Program-made: the position numbers and the translations under genes
DNA from: an uncultured Verrucomicrobiota bacterium
GTDB lineage: Bacteria > Verrucomicrobiota > Verrucomicrobiia > Opitutales > Seribacteraceae
DNA length: 64,000 bases
Direction: 5' to 3'
Assembly (NCBI GenBank): GCA_902612125.1
Contig: CACMBV010000006.1
Span: forward strand, 1-64,000
The notes under the pieces: generated by a model
The model's input: only the letters and a program-made list of their open reading frames with translations
Told to the model about the DNA's origin: nothing
Databases searched by the model: none
Shown: positions 9,140 to 16,642 of the stretch, piece after piece
Layout: each line of letters begins with the position of its first letter
Position numbering within the stretch: the first letter of the stretch is position 1

Positions 9140-10421
9140 TAGGCTTTCTGTGGTGGTTGCTTCGCTGATCACTCCTCTTTTATTACTCGCCGAGCAGCCT
9201 GTTTCTTTCAAAGCAGACCTAGCTCCCATTTTATTAAACCAATGCCAATCCTGCCATGGACCCAAGAAATCAAAGGGTGGCTATCGGGTCGATACCTTTG
9301 AGCGGGCCATGGAAGTGGGGTTTGACGAATTGCACTATCGAATGGTGACCGAGGAGGAGGATGAAATTATGCCCCCCGACGCAGACCCGTTACCAGCAGA
9401 GATGATAGCTCTGTTCAAACGTTGGCAGGAAGAAGGTGAAACTTTTGACGGTGATGATCCCCAAGCATCCCTGACTGAAATTATTCCGGGGTTGAAGCAT
9501 CCGGATCCACCCCCACAATATGCCAGGGCGATTCCAGTTACGGCAGTTGCGTTTGCAAATGACGATCAATCCATTTTGACCAGTGGTTATCACGAGATGC
9601 TGGTTTGGACCGCAAGAGACGGGAAATTACAACGAAGGATCTCAGGCCTACCGGAGCGAATTCTCTCAATCGATATTCATTCAGGCGGCAAACAGGTGGC
9701 AGTCGCCGGAGGCAGCCCGGGACGTTCTGGTGAAGTCAGAGTGATTGACCTCTTGGATGGATCTCTGGTTCAATTACTCCATAAGTCAGATGACCTCTGT
9801 TTATCTGCAAAATTCAATCCCACAGGAACCCGGCTGGCAACCTGTGGAACCGATGGTTCGGTCCGTGTATTTGATTGTGAAACCTGGGAGGAAGTCGTTA
9901 CCTTTGCCAATCACTCCAACTGGGTCAATGATTTGGCCTGGAGTGCCGATGGAAACAAAATCGTTACAGGCAGTAAAGATCACACTTCTAAGGTGTTCGA
10001 TTTGACCACAAACAGCCGAATCTCCACCTACACCGGACATGATGGTGGCGTCTACAGTGTGATATTCGATGAAACCGGAGAATATGTTTTATCTGCCTGT
10101 AGTAAGGGTAAAGTGCTTTATTGGAGAACTGAGAGTGGTCAAGCCGTAAAAGAGTTGGCGAATCAAAGCGAATCTATCTACCAAATAGCTGCACTCGATT
10201 CAGCTGAACATTTTATTTTTTCAGGCGCAATGCCCTCGGTTGAAATGATAGATCTCCAAAGTGGTAAAAAAGGCAAAGAATTCACTTCTACCTATAATAA
10301 TTTGTCTCTAGCGGTCTCAAGCGATACCCGGCGACTTTTGACTGGGGATTCACAGGGCGGACTTCGCTTGGTCGATATTGAAAGCGGGGAGTTACTCACT
10401 GGCTTTACAGCAGCCCCGTGA
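9114..10421 (+). CDS. Secreted PSCyt1 cytochrome c / WD40 fusion
   Basis: 435 residues with a signal peptide (NINRLSVVVASLITPLLLLA). A planctomycete-type cytochrome c domain follows with CQSCHG near residues 44-49 and axial-ligand-like MPPDADPLP near 85-93. A WD40 propeller occupies about residues 140-430 (for example WSADGNKIVTGSKDHTSKVFD). It closes the DUF1501 operon and its start overlaps the previous stop by 26 nt; a nearer in-frame start is ATG 9117. It may pass electrons to or organise the DUF1549/DUF1553 partner (inference). A short hairpin (ctacgg/ccgtag, 10427-10446) without a T-run follows. Confidence 0.85.
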   Translation: MMNFCFNINRLSVVVASLITPLLLLAEQPVSFKADLAPILLNQCQSCHGPKKSKGGYRVDTFERAMEVGFDELHYRMVTEEEDEIMPPDADPLPAEMIALFKRWQEEGETFDGDDPQASLTEIIPGLKHPDPPPQYARAIPVTAVAFANDDQSILTSGYHEMLVWTARDGKLQRRISGLPERILSIDIHSGGKQVAVAGGSPGRSGEVRVIDLLDGSLVQLLHKSDDLCLSAKFNPTGTRLATCGTDGSVRVFDCETWEEVVTFANHSNWVNDLAWSADGNKIVTGSKDHTSKVFDLTTNSRISTYTGHDGGVYSVIFDETGEYVLSACSKGKVLYWRTESGQAVKELANQSESIYQIAALDSAEHFIFSGAMPSVEMIDLQSGKKGKEFTSTYNNLSLAVSSDTRRLLTGDSQGGLRLVDIESGELLTGFTAAP

Positions 10422-10574
10422 ACACTACGGATTTTGATTCCCGTAGCTCCTCACGAGGTAGGCCCGTTCGTTATTTATACGGTAGCTCGAAAATAAAAGA
10501 GATCTAGTTCTGGATCAAAAAGAATGATTTGATCAAACAAAACAAAAAAATGGCCAAATCTCAGAGTAATAAAA

Positions 10575-10805
10575 GTGAACCATAAGGTTATGACCACATT
10601 CAGCAGGGCCTTTACCCAAGTTGAATTGGCTAAACTGTTTGAGCATGTTTCTCATTACCCACGGGTTGCTTACCTAATGCCAACAAGAACTGGATTAAGA
10701 GACGGAGAGTTTTCCGAATGTATTTTTTACAAACAAACGAAATCAACAATGAACAAGATAAATCTGTTATGCCTACCAAGTGCACTGGGTGTAGGCTGTA
10801 TCTGA
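10575..10805 (+). pseudogene. Tyrosine recombinase core fragment
   Basis: The plus frame reads FSRAFTQVELAKLFEHV and then VAYLMPTRTGLRDGEFSEC. This matches the start of the tyrosine recombinase catalytic domain, where an F/LT-x-x-EL helix precedes the TGLRxGEL box carrying the first catalytic Arg. After about residue 50 the similarity stops (SECIFYKQTKSTM), so the fragment lacks the HxxR and Tyr regions. With the recombinase tails elsewhere in the island it points to a decayed integrase. The 10422-10967 interval holds nothing else I can support. Confidence 0.6.
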
Positions 10806-10967
10806 GCGATTAAGGAATACGATGTACAGGTTTTGCCTAATCGAATTACATTATTTTCATCCGATACGAAATCCAGATCTTTTGCCTTTGACTTAAATAT
10901 CATTCATTTCAGTTTAACCAAAGATTATCGTTCTTTTTTTGCGTATAACCCCAAAGTCCTCCTGAAC

Positions 10968-12146
10968 ATGAACCAATCTACCCAAAAGCAATTCAATGAT
11001 ATCCTTCGCCAGCAAGGACTTCAGGTTGGCATTAAACCAGTTGAAGACATTCCAAACGAGAAATGTCGTTTGGACGAAGTGGAACGATTGGGTGTCCTTG
11101 AAAAGGACTTCTCCGCAGATTCAGATTACACTTCACTTACACAACTCGCCACCATCACTACTGGCACTCAGATTGGACTGATTAATATCCTGGGCTCGGA
11201 CATTCAAAGATGTAAGATGGATTTCGGCTTCCGTGCTGATCAGAGTGCCATGGCCCAAGAGTTACCGAGAGAAATTTCCGTTTGCCAATACAGCCTTCTG
11301 ATGCCCAAGGAACCTCTTATCATTGAGGATTTGTTTTTGGATGAAAGAACCAAGAACTTTCAAAAACTTGAAGCTTATTCTAGCCTACGATTCTACGCTG
11401 GTTCACCGCTTGTCACCTCGAAGGGTTATTCCATTGGCACTTTGTGCGTTCTTGGTACGGAACCAAAGAAAATCACGCACGATCAAATTGAAGGACTCAG
11501 GATATTGGCGGATCTGGTCGTTGGCTCGATCGAAAATGACTTCCTGAAAAAACAGGATACCGGAAAAAAAGATGCCCCATCCATCAATCAGAACGAATCG
11601 ATGGTGAAGTACTTTTCTACATCCTCGATCCTGTTCGCGGATTTCGTTGGCTTCACAACGCTTGTCGAAGAGCTCGAAGCGGGAGATCTTATCGAGACAT
11701 TAACCGTCTTTTTCAAAGGATTCGACAGGCTTGCCCAAAAGCATAATGTAACGAAAGTTAAGACCATAGGAGACTGCTACATGTGCGTTTCCGGAATTCC
11801 CAGACAAGAAAGAGAACATGCTTTGCAAATGTGTGCCTTCGCCTTGGATATGTTAAAATTTGTCGACGGAATAAATATTCAACACGAAGTCTTGGAGAAA
11901 CCTATATGGAAATTACGCATTGGAATTCATTCGGGTCCTTTGATAGCCAACTTTCAAACCGGTGCCTTTGATGTTTGGGGAGATTCCGTAAACATTGCAG
12001 CGAGGATGGAGAGTTCGGGAGAAGCCGGAAAAGTCCACATCTCCGAGAAAACAGCAGATTACATCGGCTCTGACGACTCCTTGACCGCAAGAGGAGAAGT
12101 AGAACTGAAAAACAAAGGGTGCTTCCGAACATTCTTTATAAATTAA
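10968..12146 (+). CDS. GAF domain class III adenylate cyclase
   Basis: About 392 residues from ATG 10968 (MNQSTQKQF); the open frame reaches back to 10833 but that part is unlike the family. A GAF sensor domain (about 40-215 of this start; e.g. GYSIGTLCVLGTEPKKIT) precedes a class III cyclase homology domain. Key residues are visible: metal Asp in FADFVGFTTLVEEL, the second metal Asp and the adenine-selecting Lys in KVKTIGDCYMCVSG, and FDVWGDSVNIAARMES with the adenine-contacting Asp and the transition-state Asn and Arg. This predicts a soluble ATP-to-cAMP enzyme controlled by a small ligand or by redox. It stands alone between two recombinase remnants, so it looks like island cargo. Confidence 0.88.
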   Translation: MNQSTQKQFNDILRQQGLQVGIKPVEDIPNEKCRLDEVERLGVLEKDFSADSDYTSLTQLATITTGTQIGLINILGSDIQRCKMDFGFRADQSAMAQELPREISVCQYSLLMPKEPLIIEDLFLDERTKNFQKLEAYSSLRFYAGSPLVTSKGYSIGTLCVLGTEPKKITHDQIEGLRILADLVVGSIENDFLKKQDTGKKDAPSINQNESMVKYFSTSSILFADFVGFTTLVEELEAGDLIETLTVFFKGFDRLAQKHNVTKVKTIGDCYMCVSGIPRQEREHALQMCAFALDMLKFVDGINIQHEVLEKPIWKLRIGIHSGPLIANFQTGAFDVWGDSVNIAARMESSGEAGKVHISEKTADYIGSDDSLTARGEVELKNKGCFRTFFIN

Positions 12147-12165
12147 AGGCTCTCTGAAACTTTGT

Positions 12166-12189
12166 TGGAGGTGGCGGGAATCGAACCCG
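12166..12189. repeat. tmRNA-3'-end-like scar (site B)
   Basis: The 24 bases beginning tggaggtggcgggaatcgaa match what I recall as the reverse complement of a bacterial tmRNA (ssrA) 3' end. Similarity ends immediately after cccg, and no tmRNA body follows. A diverged copy is at 15125-15148. tmRNA 3' ends are common integrase targets, so this is read as an attachment scar. It starts 20 bp after the cyclase stop. Confidence 0.5.
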
Positions 12190-12368
12190 AAGCACCATGT
12201 GCCGAAAGCCCTGTATCCATCAAGGATTCAGACTTTCCAACAGAGGCGTTGACTGAGATATTGACTGAGATTTCTGGGACAGATCGTCAAATGCTGACTA
12301 AAATTGTCGAAAGATTGGTCAGTCTCAGTTATGAGTTGAAGAGAGCGGTTTTGAGAGTGTTAGACTGA
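12190..12368 (+). pseudogene. Recombinase C-terminal tail remnant B
   Basis: The plus frame continues from the scar and reads LTEILTEISGTDRQMLTKIV then LSYELKRAVLRVLD and stops at 12368. It is homologous to tails A, C and D. The same frame runs open through the scar upstream. It is only the terminal part of a protein and has no plausible start of its own, so I treat it as a remnant. Confidence 0.55.
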
Positions 12369-12797
12369 TTGTCAGGGCTTGATACCACTAATTTTAAAAA
12401 CGCATCAGACATCTTGACTGCACTGATGATTTGGGTTTGATTTTCATTATTAAAGTTCATCTTTCAACTTTGCCTTATTATCTGACTGCCTTTTCTGGCA
12501 GATGAAGCCTTCATCTTTGTTAACGACAATGCGTTGCTAGGTGGAGATGGAAGTTCTTGGGGTAACGCTCATAAGTATTTGCAAGTCGCTGTTTCCGCTG
12601 ATTCGATTGGTGATGAAATTCGGGTTGCGGAAGGAACCTACAAACCTGTCCGGGGCATGGGTAAGACTCCAGGAGACCTTACCGCAAGCTTTAATCTCGT
12701 AAGCGGTGTTGAAATGTATAGCGGATTTCTTGGCACAGATTTAACAACTAATATTTAAGAAAAAATAACTAGAATTACCTAAAACTAAGGAGTGTAC
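12369..12797. other. Intergenic region with gene fragment and hairpin
   Basis: This stretch holds a small inverted repeat (ctgcc ttttct ggcag, 12486-12501), the beta-helix gene fragment described separately, and the ribosome binding site of the sulfatase gene (taaggag, 12786-12792). I see no other feature in it. Confidence 0.5.
12486..12758 (+). pseudogene. Fragment of a parallel beta-helix surface protein
   Basis: The frame reads FVNDNALLGGDGSSWGNAHK, then a DEIRVAEGTYKP motif and LTASFNLVSGVEMYSGFLG. This matches the N-terminal repeat unit of secreted right-handed beta-helix proteins, usually YVD-A-x-GGDGSSWxNAFxxLQ ... GDEIRVAxGTYKP. There is no ATG, an in-frame stop lies just upstream at 12483, and the frame ends after about 90 codons, so it is a broken remnant. 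Confidence 0.55.
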
Positions 12798-15074
12798 ATG
12801 ACCGTATTCAAATTAATTGCCATTATTACTATACTGTTTTGCAACTTGGCTATTCAAGCGGGAGACAGACCAAATGTCCTCTGGATTGTCAGTGAGGATA
12901 ACGGGGTTAAATGGATCGGCTCTTATGGCGGGGTTAATGCCAAGACTCCAGCTATTGATGGTCTAGCCAAAGAAGGTTTTCGGTATACAAATTGTTTTGA
13001 TAACGCTGCTGTATGTGCGCCAACTCGTTCGACTTGGCTGACTGGAATGCTGGCAAGTTCAATCGGTACGCAACCGATGCGTAGTACTAACAGGGTTCCT
13101 GTAATGGTGAAATACTACAATGAGCAGCTGCAAAAGGCTGGATACTTCACTTCCAACTCTTCCAAAACTGATTACAATTTATCAGGTATGAAAGGAAGAG
13201 ATCCAATGCAATTTTGGGATTATCAGGGTAGAGATTGGGCAAAGCAGATCCATGATCGTAAGGACGGAAAGCCATTTTTCATCGTTGTTAATGTGGGCCA
13301 TAGTCATGAATCCCATGCTTTCCCACAAAAAAATCCACCAAGGAATGACCCGGCAAAGATGAAGTTACATTCTTATCATCCGGACATTCCTGAGATGCGT
13401 GAAACCTATGCGACCTACGCAGATGCGGTTGAGAAAATGGATGAAGATGTTGGCAAGGTCCTTGCGGAATTAAAAAGTGCTGGCCTGCATGAAGATACCA
13501 TTGTTGTCTATAATTCAGACCATGGTGGCGTTTTACCCCGTAGCAAGAGGTTTCTGTACTCCAGCGGTATTCACTGCCCCTTGATTGTTCGTATTCCGGA
13601 AAAATATAAAGATTTTTGGCCTGCTGAAAAGCCGGGAATGACAGTTGACCGCATGGTTAGTTTTGTCGATATGCCTAAGACATGGATAAGCCTTGCAGGG
13701 GGAGAAATCCCTGAAAATTATCAAGGCACCATTTTTCTTGGTAAAGATATTGAGTCAGAGCCGAAATATCACTTTGGTTTTAGGGGCAGAGCGGATGAGT
13801 GTTATGACTCCTCAAGAGTCATGCGTGGTAAACGCTATTCCTATCACAAGAACTATGCGCCTTTCGTTCCGAATGGTCAATTCCTTCCGTACATGCATAA
13901 TATGATCGCAACCCCTGCTTGGAATAAGCTTCACAAGGAGGGGAAAACTAATGCCATAACAGGGCGTTTCTTCCGTCCGCGTCCCTCTGAGGAATTTTAT
14001 GATAACGAAGTCGATTTTGATAATGTAAACAACCTTATCGATGCACCAGAACATCAGGAAAAGATTGCTGAGCTACGCGCGGCAATGCGTGCAGAAATGG
14101 TAAAAACCTATGACACAGGCTTAATGCCAGAGAGTATGCGAAATAGACGGAGGATTCTCAATAAAACGACATTTTATGAAATGGTTCGTGACCCTAACTT
14201 ATACCCGCTTGAGAAATATCTTGATACTGCAGATATTGCCTTGGCACGCAAAAGCGAAAACATGCCGACCTTAGTTGAGTACTTAAAAGATGAAGATGAG
14301 TGCATGCGTTATTGGGGTGTGATCGGTTGTTTGTTACTGGAGGAAAAAGCGGCTGCAGCGAAAGATGAGTTGGTGAAGCTTATGGATGATGAATCAATAG
14401 AAATTCCTATATTTGCGGCATGGGCTTTATATAAAATGGGTGAGAAAAAAGTAGGACTTGATAAATTGAGCTCAATTCTCCATGAGACCAACTCAGATAC
14501 TGTTGGAGGTATCCTTGATCGCATGGGAGAGGACTCAACACCGATAATAAAAGCATACGCACAGAAAAGAATGTTTGCTAATTCATACTTGAGTAAGGTC
14601 GTTCAGCGAAAGGGGCTACCGGCTCTTAACAGGGATATGCCTGTGGTTATTCCGACAGAAAGCTTCTTTACCAATGAGAACGGAGCAAAGGTAAATGGTC
14701 TTACTGGTGAATATTTCGCAACAGGTAATTTCACCGGAGATGTTAAACTTACGAGGCTTGATAAAAATATCGATTTCAAATGGAAGGAAGCTTCACCAAC
14801 AGAAGAAATTCCAGTGGACCAGTTTTCAGTTCGCTGGACAGGCAAGCTTCTTTCTAAGGATGCAGGCGGCTACATTTTTTCGGCCTTCAACTGTGATGAC
14901 GGCGCAAGATTCTGGGTTGATGGCGAGCAAATTCTCCAACACAAATTTGGCAGAATCGTGCTTGAAGCAAATAAGGAGTATGAGATTAAGTTTGAGTTCA
15001 TGGAAAACAGAGGTCTAGCTACCGCAATTCTCGAATGGATGGAGCCGGCTAATGTTCCTGTTAAATTGAAATAA
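12798..15074 (+). CDS. Exported sulfatase with C-terminal PA14 domain
   Basis: 758 residues from ATG 12798, chosen because taaggag lies 5 nt upstream; a GTG at 12792 is the alternative. A signal peptide covers about residues 1-21. The sulfatase domain (about 24-450) carries the formylglycine motif CAPTR at residues 73-77, which needs maturation by a sulfatase-modifying enzyme, plus GRPN-like N-terminal DRPNVLWIVSEDNG and the metal-binding HSHE and NSDHGG segments. A helical repeat-like middle follows, then a PA14 beta domain (about 628-755; GLTGEYFATGNF, CDDGARFWVDGEQIL), a likely carbohydrate-binding module. It probably removes sulfate from marine polysaccharides outside the cytoplasm (inference). 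It is flanked by tmRNA-type scars at 12166 and 15125. Confidence 0.92.
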   Translation: MTVFKLIAIITILFCNLAIQAGDRPNVLWIVSEDNGVKWIGSYGGVNAKTPAIDGLAKEGFRYTNCFDNAAVCAPTRSTWLTGMLASSIGTQPMRSTNRVPVMVKYYNEQLQKAGYFTSNSSKTDYNLSGMKGRDPMQFWDYQGRDWAKQIHDRKDGKPFFIVVNVGHSHESHAFPQKNPPRNDPAKMKLHSYHPDIPEMRETYATYADAVEKMDEDVGKVLAELKSAGLHEDTIVVYNSDHGGVLPRSKRFLYSSGIHCPLIVRIPEKYKDFWPAEKPGMTVDRMVSFVDMPKTWISLAGGEIPENYQGTIFLGKDIESEPKYHFGFRGRADECYDSSRVMRGKRYSYHKNYAPFVPNGQFLPYMHNMIATPAWNKLHKEGKTNAITGRFFRPRPSEEFYDNEVDFDNVNNLIDAPEHQEKIAELRAAMRAEMVKTYDTGLMPESMRNRRRILNKTTFYEMVRDPNLYPLEKYLDTADIALARKSENMPTLVEYLKDEDECMRYWGVIGCLLLEEKAAAAKDELVKLMDDESIEIPIFAAWALYKMGEKKVGLDKLSSILHETNSDTVGGILDRMGEDSTPIIKAYAQKRMFANSYLSKVVQRKGLPALNRDMPVVIPTESFFTNENGAKVNGLTGEYFATGNFTGDVKLTRLDKNIDFKWKEASPTEEIPVDQFSVRWTGKLLSKDAGGYIFSAFNCDDGARFWVDGEQILQHKFGRIVLEANKEYEIKFEFMENRGLATAILEWMEPANVPVKLK

Positions 15075-15124
15075 CTGAAAGTACGCTAATTAATTTAGGC
15101 CCAAAAGTGTCCTTGGAACTTTGG

Positions 15125-15148
15125 TGGAGGTGGAGGGGATCGAACCCG
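15125..15148. repeat. tmRNA-3'-end-like scar (site C1)
   Basis: Twenty-four bases, starting tggaggtggaggggatcgaa, differ slightly from site B at 12166-12189. The following ~60 bp also match B (aggattcagact...agaggcgttgact). B and C1 therefore bracket the sulfatase module as imperfect direct repeats about 2.96 kb apart. Confidence 0.5.
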
Positions 15149-15206
15149 AAACGCCAAGTACTAAAACCCTAGTAACTATGCAGGATTCAGACTTCTCAGT
15201 AGAGGC

Positions 15207-15381
15207 GTTGACTTAGATATTGACGAATATTTACGGCAAAACCTGTCATTTGGGGTCGCGGGTTGGCGAAATAGGTGAGAAGGGTGAAATCGCAGAAAGC
15301 CCTTTAATAGTGGGCTCTGGACGCTCATTGACGCAACCTGACGGGAGATTGCGATGGCGGGATAGACGGGACTCGAACCCG
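15207..15381. repeat. 175-bp direct repeat, left copy, containing tRNA-Asp-type att core
   Basis: This segment aligns along its whole length, without net indels, to 25462-25636. The last 27 bp (15355-15381) are identical to the 3' end of tRNA-Asp including CCA. Immediately after the core the two copies diverge: here the sequence enters a recombinase tail, at 25637 it enters the tRNA body. That is the arrangement expected of att sites made by sequential integrations at the tRNA. Confidence 0.8.
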
Positions 15382-15561
15382 AAATCGAAATGTATTCAAG
15401 TCGTTGATAATCATGATTTAAAAGAATTTACGAGAGAGCAATGGACACAGATATGGACACAGATTTCTGACGAGGATCGTCAGCAGTTGTCTCAAATTGT
15501 CCAAAGATGGGGCAGTCTCAGCGATGAGTTGAAGAGGGCGGTTTTGAGGGTTATTTCGTGA
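15382..15561 (+). pseudogene. Recombinase C-terminal tail remnant C
   Basis: The plus-strand frame is open from 15220 through the att core to the stop at 15561, 113 codons. Its end reads EDRQQLSQIVQRWGSLSDEL then KRAVLRVIS. It is the best preserved tail. The part before the core (CHLGSRVGEIGEKGE, RSLTQPDGR) matches the integrase C-terminus at 25353-25636. The last 61 bp recur at 23315-23375. The six-gene operon's final stop codon is only 5 bp beyond this end. Confidence 0.6.
15501..15561. repeat. 61-bp direct repeat, left copy
   Basis: 59 of 61 positions match 23315-23375 in the same orientation (ccaaagatggggcagtctca at the start). The two copies lie at either end of the six-gene chaperone operon, 7.8 kb apart. 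Confidence 0.85.
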
Positions 15562-15566
15562 GCCGG

Positions 15567-16121
15567 TTAAGAAAACTGCCCACCAATTTCTAAATCTAGG
15601 GCATTCAAAAGATCACTTTTAGAGACGCTCATTTTCTCCATTATTTCATTCCTTTGGGCTACATTCTCTCCAAGAAGTACTTTCAGTAAATGAAGAGAAC
15701 TTACCTTATCACCCATAGCGTTCTTTTTCGCCAACTGAACACACCCCACAGTGCACGGAGCATACTTTAAAATCTTACCCCCGTTCTCATTGGGTGTATC
15801 TGATATACGAATTTGTTCACGATAGATCTTTCGGAACGAACGGGCATCCACTTTGCCAAGAGAATATATTTTCCTCAACTTTGTGTTTTCAGTCAGCATA
15901 GAAACCAAAAGCGGATCACGCTGTAAAAGTGGTAGACCAAAATCAATAGTCGCCAAATCCACATCAACTGATTTTAGAATCGCCAAGAAAAGGTGAGACT
16001 TTTCAGTGGATGAAGCTCCTACTTGTCTAGCCTCAAAATCAGCTATTTTTAATAAATAAGATCCAAGGGGTGTTAATTCAGGAAAACTTTCCGGATCTTT
16101 CCAATCATTGAGAAAATTCAT
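15567..16121 (-). CDS. ClpN-like repeat domain protein
   Basis: 184 residues. Two segments resemble the Clp N-terminal repeat used by ClpA/ClpB/ClpC to bind substrates or adaptors: about 17-65 (TPLGSYLLKIADFEARQVGA, EKSHLFLAIL) and about 118-172 (KYAPCTVGCVQLAKKNAMGD, SSLHLLKVLLGE, ending in a helix like VSKSDLLNAL). There is no AAA+ domain, so it is not an unfoldase and could be a substrate- or partner-binding module. It is the last gene of the operon and overlaps the TerB-like gene by 4 nt (ATGA). Domain assignment is by eye. Confidence 0.6.
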   Translation of the reverse strand: MNFLNDWKDPESFPELTPLGSYLLKIADFEARQVGASSTEKSHLFLAILKSVDVDLATIDFGLPLLQRDPLLVSMLTENTKLRKIYSLGKVDARSFRKIYREQIRISDTPNENGGKILKYAPCTVGCVQLAKKNAMGDKVSSLHLLKVLLGENVAQRNEIMEKMSVSKSDLLNALDLEIGGQFS

Positions 16122-16642
16122 TCTGAATCAGATTCATCACTCTTAAATTCCTTAAAAGTTATGTGTTCAAAATTCTCAATCTTAGGAGCTTCAAATTCTT
16201 TTACCTCCGCACTCGTGTTGTAAGTTTGTTGTTCTGACAGTCCCAGCAGATTTCTTATGGAGCCAAATCGCTGCTCTAGCAGCTCAGGAAGGATTCCAAG
16301 AATAGAGATTATCTTGTTTAGATACATGATCTCATTCTCATCAATTCTGCCATCTGCATAGACAACACGGATCACAACCTCCACCACTTGTATTTGATCT
16401 GACAATTCCAGGTTTGCGGACTGGACTTCAGAGAAGAATTTCCTAAAGGATTCTCTGGTACTTTGCTGAAGTTCTTCTGATAAACGCTTCAATTCGGAAT
16501 TCAGGTCAAGCTCTGCGAATATCTTGGACTTTTCGGAGAGTGTACGGATGGAATCCAATTCGTCCTGATGAAGTTCCCCGTCACAAGTCATGGCATGAAA
16601 TGCGGCACTGAGAAGTAATTTTCTGTAATCTAAATCAATCAT
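16118..16642 (-). CDS. TerB-like domain protein
   Basis: 174 residues, soluble and all-helical. Two acidic helix-loop motifs of the TerB/DjlA type are visible: AAFHAMTCDGELHQDELDSI (about 13-32) and VVYADGRIDENEIMYLNKI (about 93-111). In TerB domains these DG-x-x-x-x-E segments form a metal site. The C-terminal 45 residues are charged and poorly conserved-looking. TerB domains are known from tellurite-resistance loci and from several bacterial stress or defence gene sets; no terC or terD gene is here, so the tellurite label is not used. It overlaps the kinase gene by 8 nt and the ClpN-like gene by 4 nt. Confidence 0.7.
   Translation of the reverse strand: MIDLDYRKLLLSAAFHAMTCDGELHQDELDSIRTLSEKSKIFAELDLNSELKRLSEELQQSTRESFRKFFSEVQSANLELSDQIQVVEVVIRVVYADGRIDENEIMYLNKIISILGILPELLEQRFGSIRNLLGLSEQQTYNTSAEVKEFEAPKIENFEHITFKEFKSDESDSE

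Noticed and set aside
12162-12368. Small protein of 68 codons starting VAGIEPEAP-like
   Set aside because: The N-terminal part is the translation of a tmRNA 3'-end scar and the rest a recombinase tail; not an independent gene.
12166-15148. Complete tmRNA genes
   Set aside because: Only about 24 bases resembling the 3' end are present at each site; no tag peptide or 5' half is visible.
15220-15561. 113-codon protein
   Set aside because: No start signal; it is recombinase C-terminus, att core and tail read through, so it is annotated as remnants.
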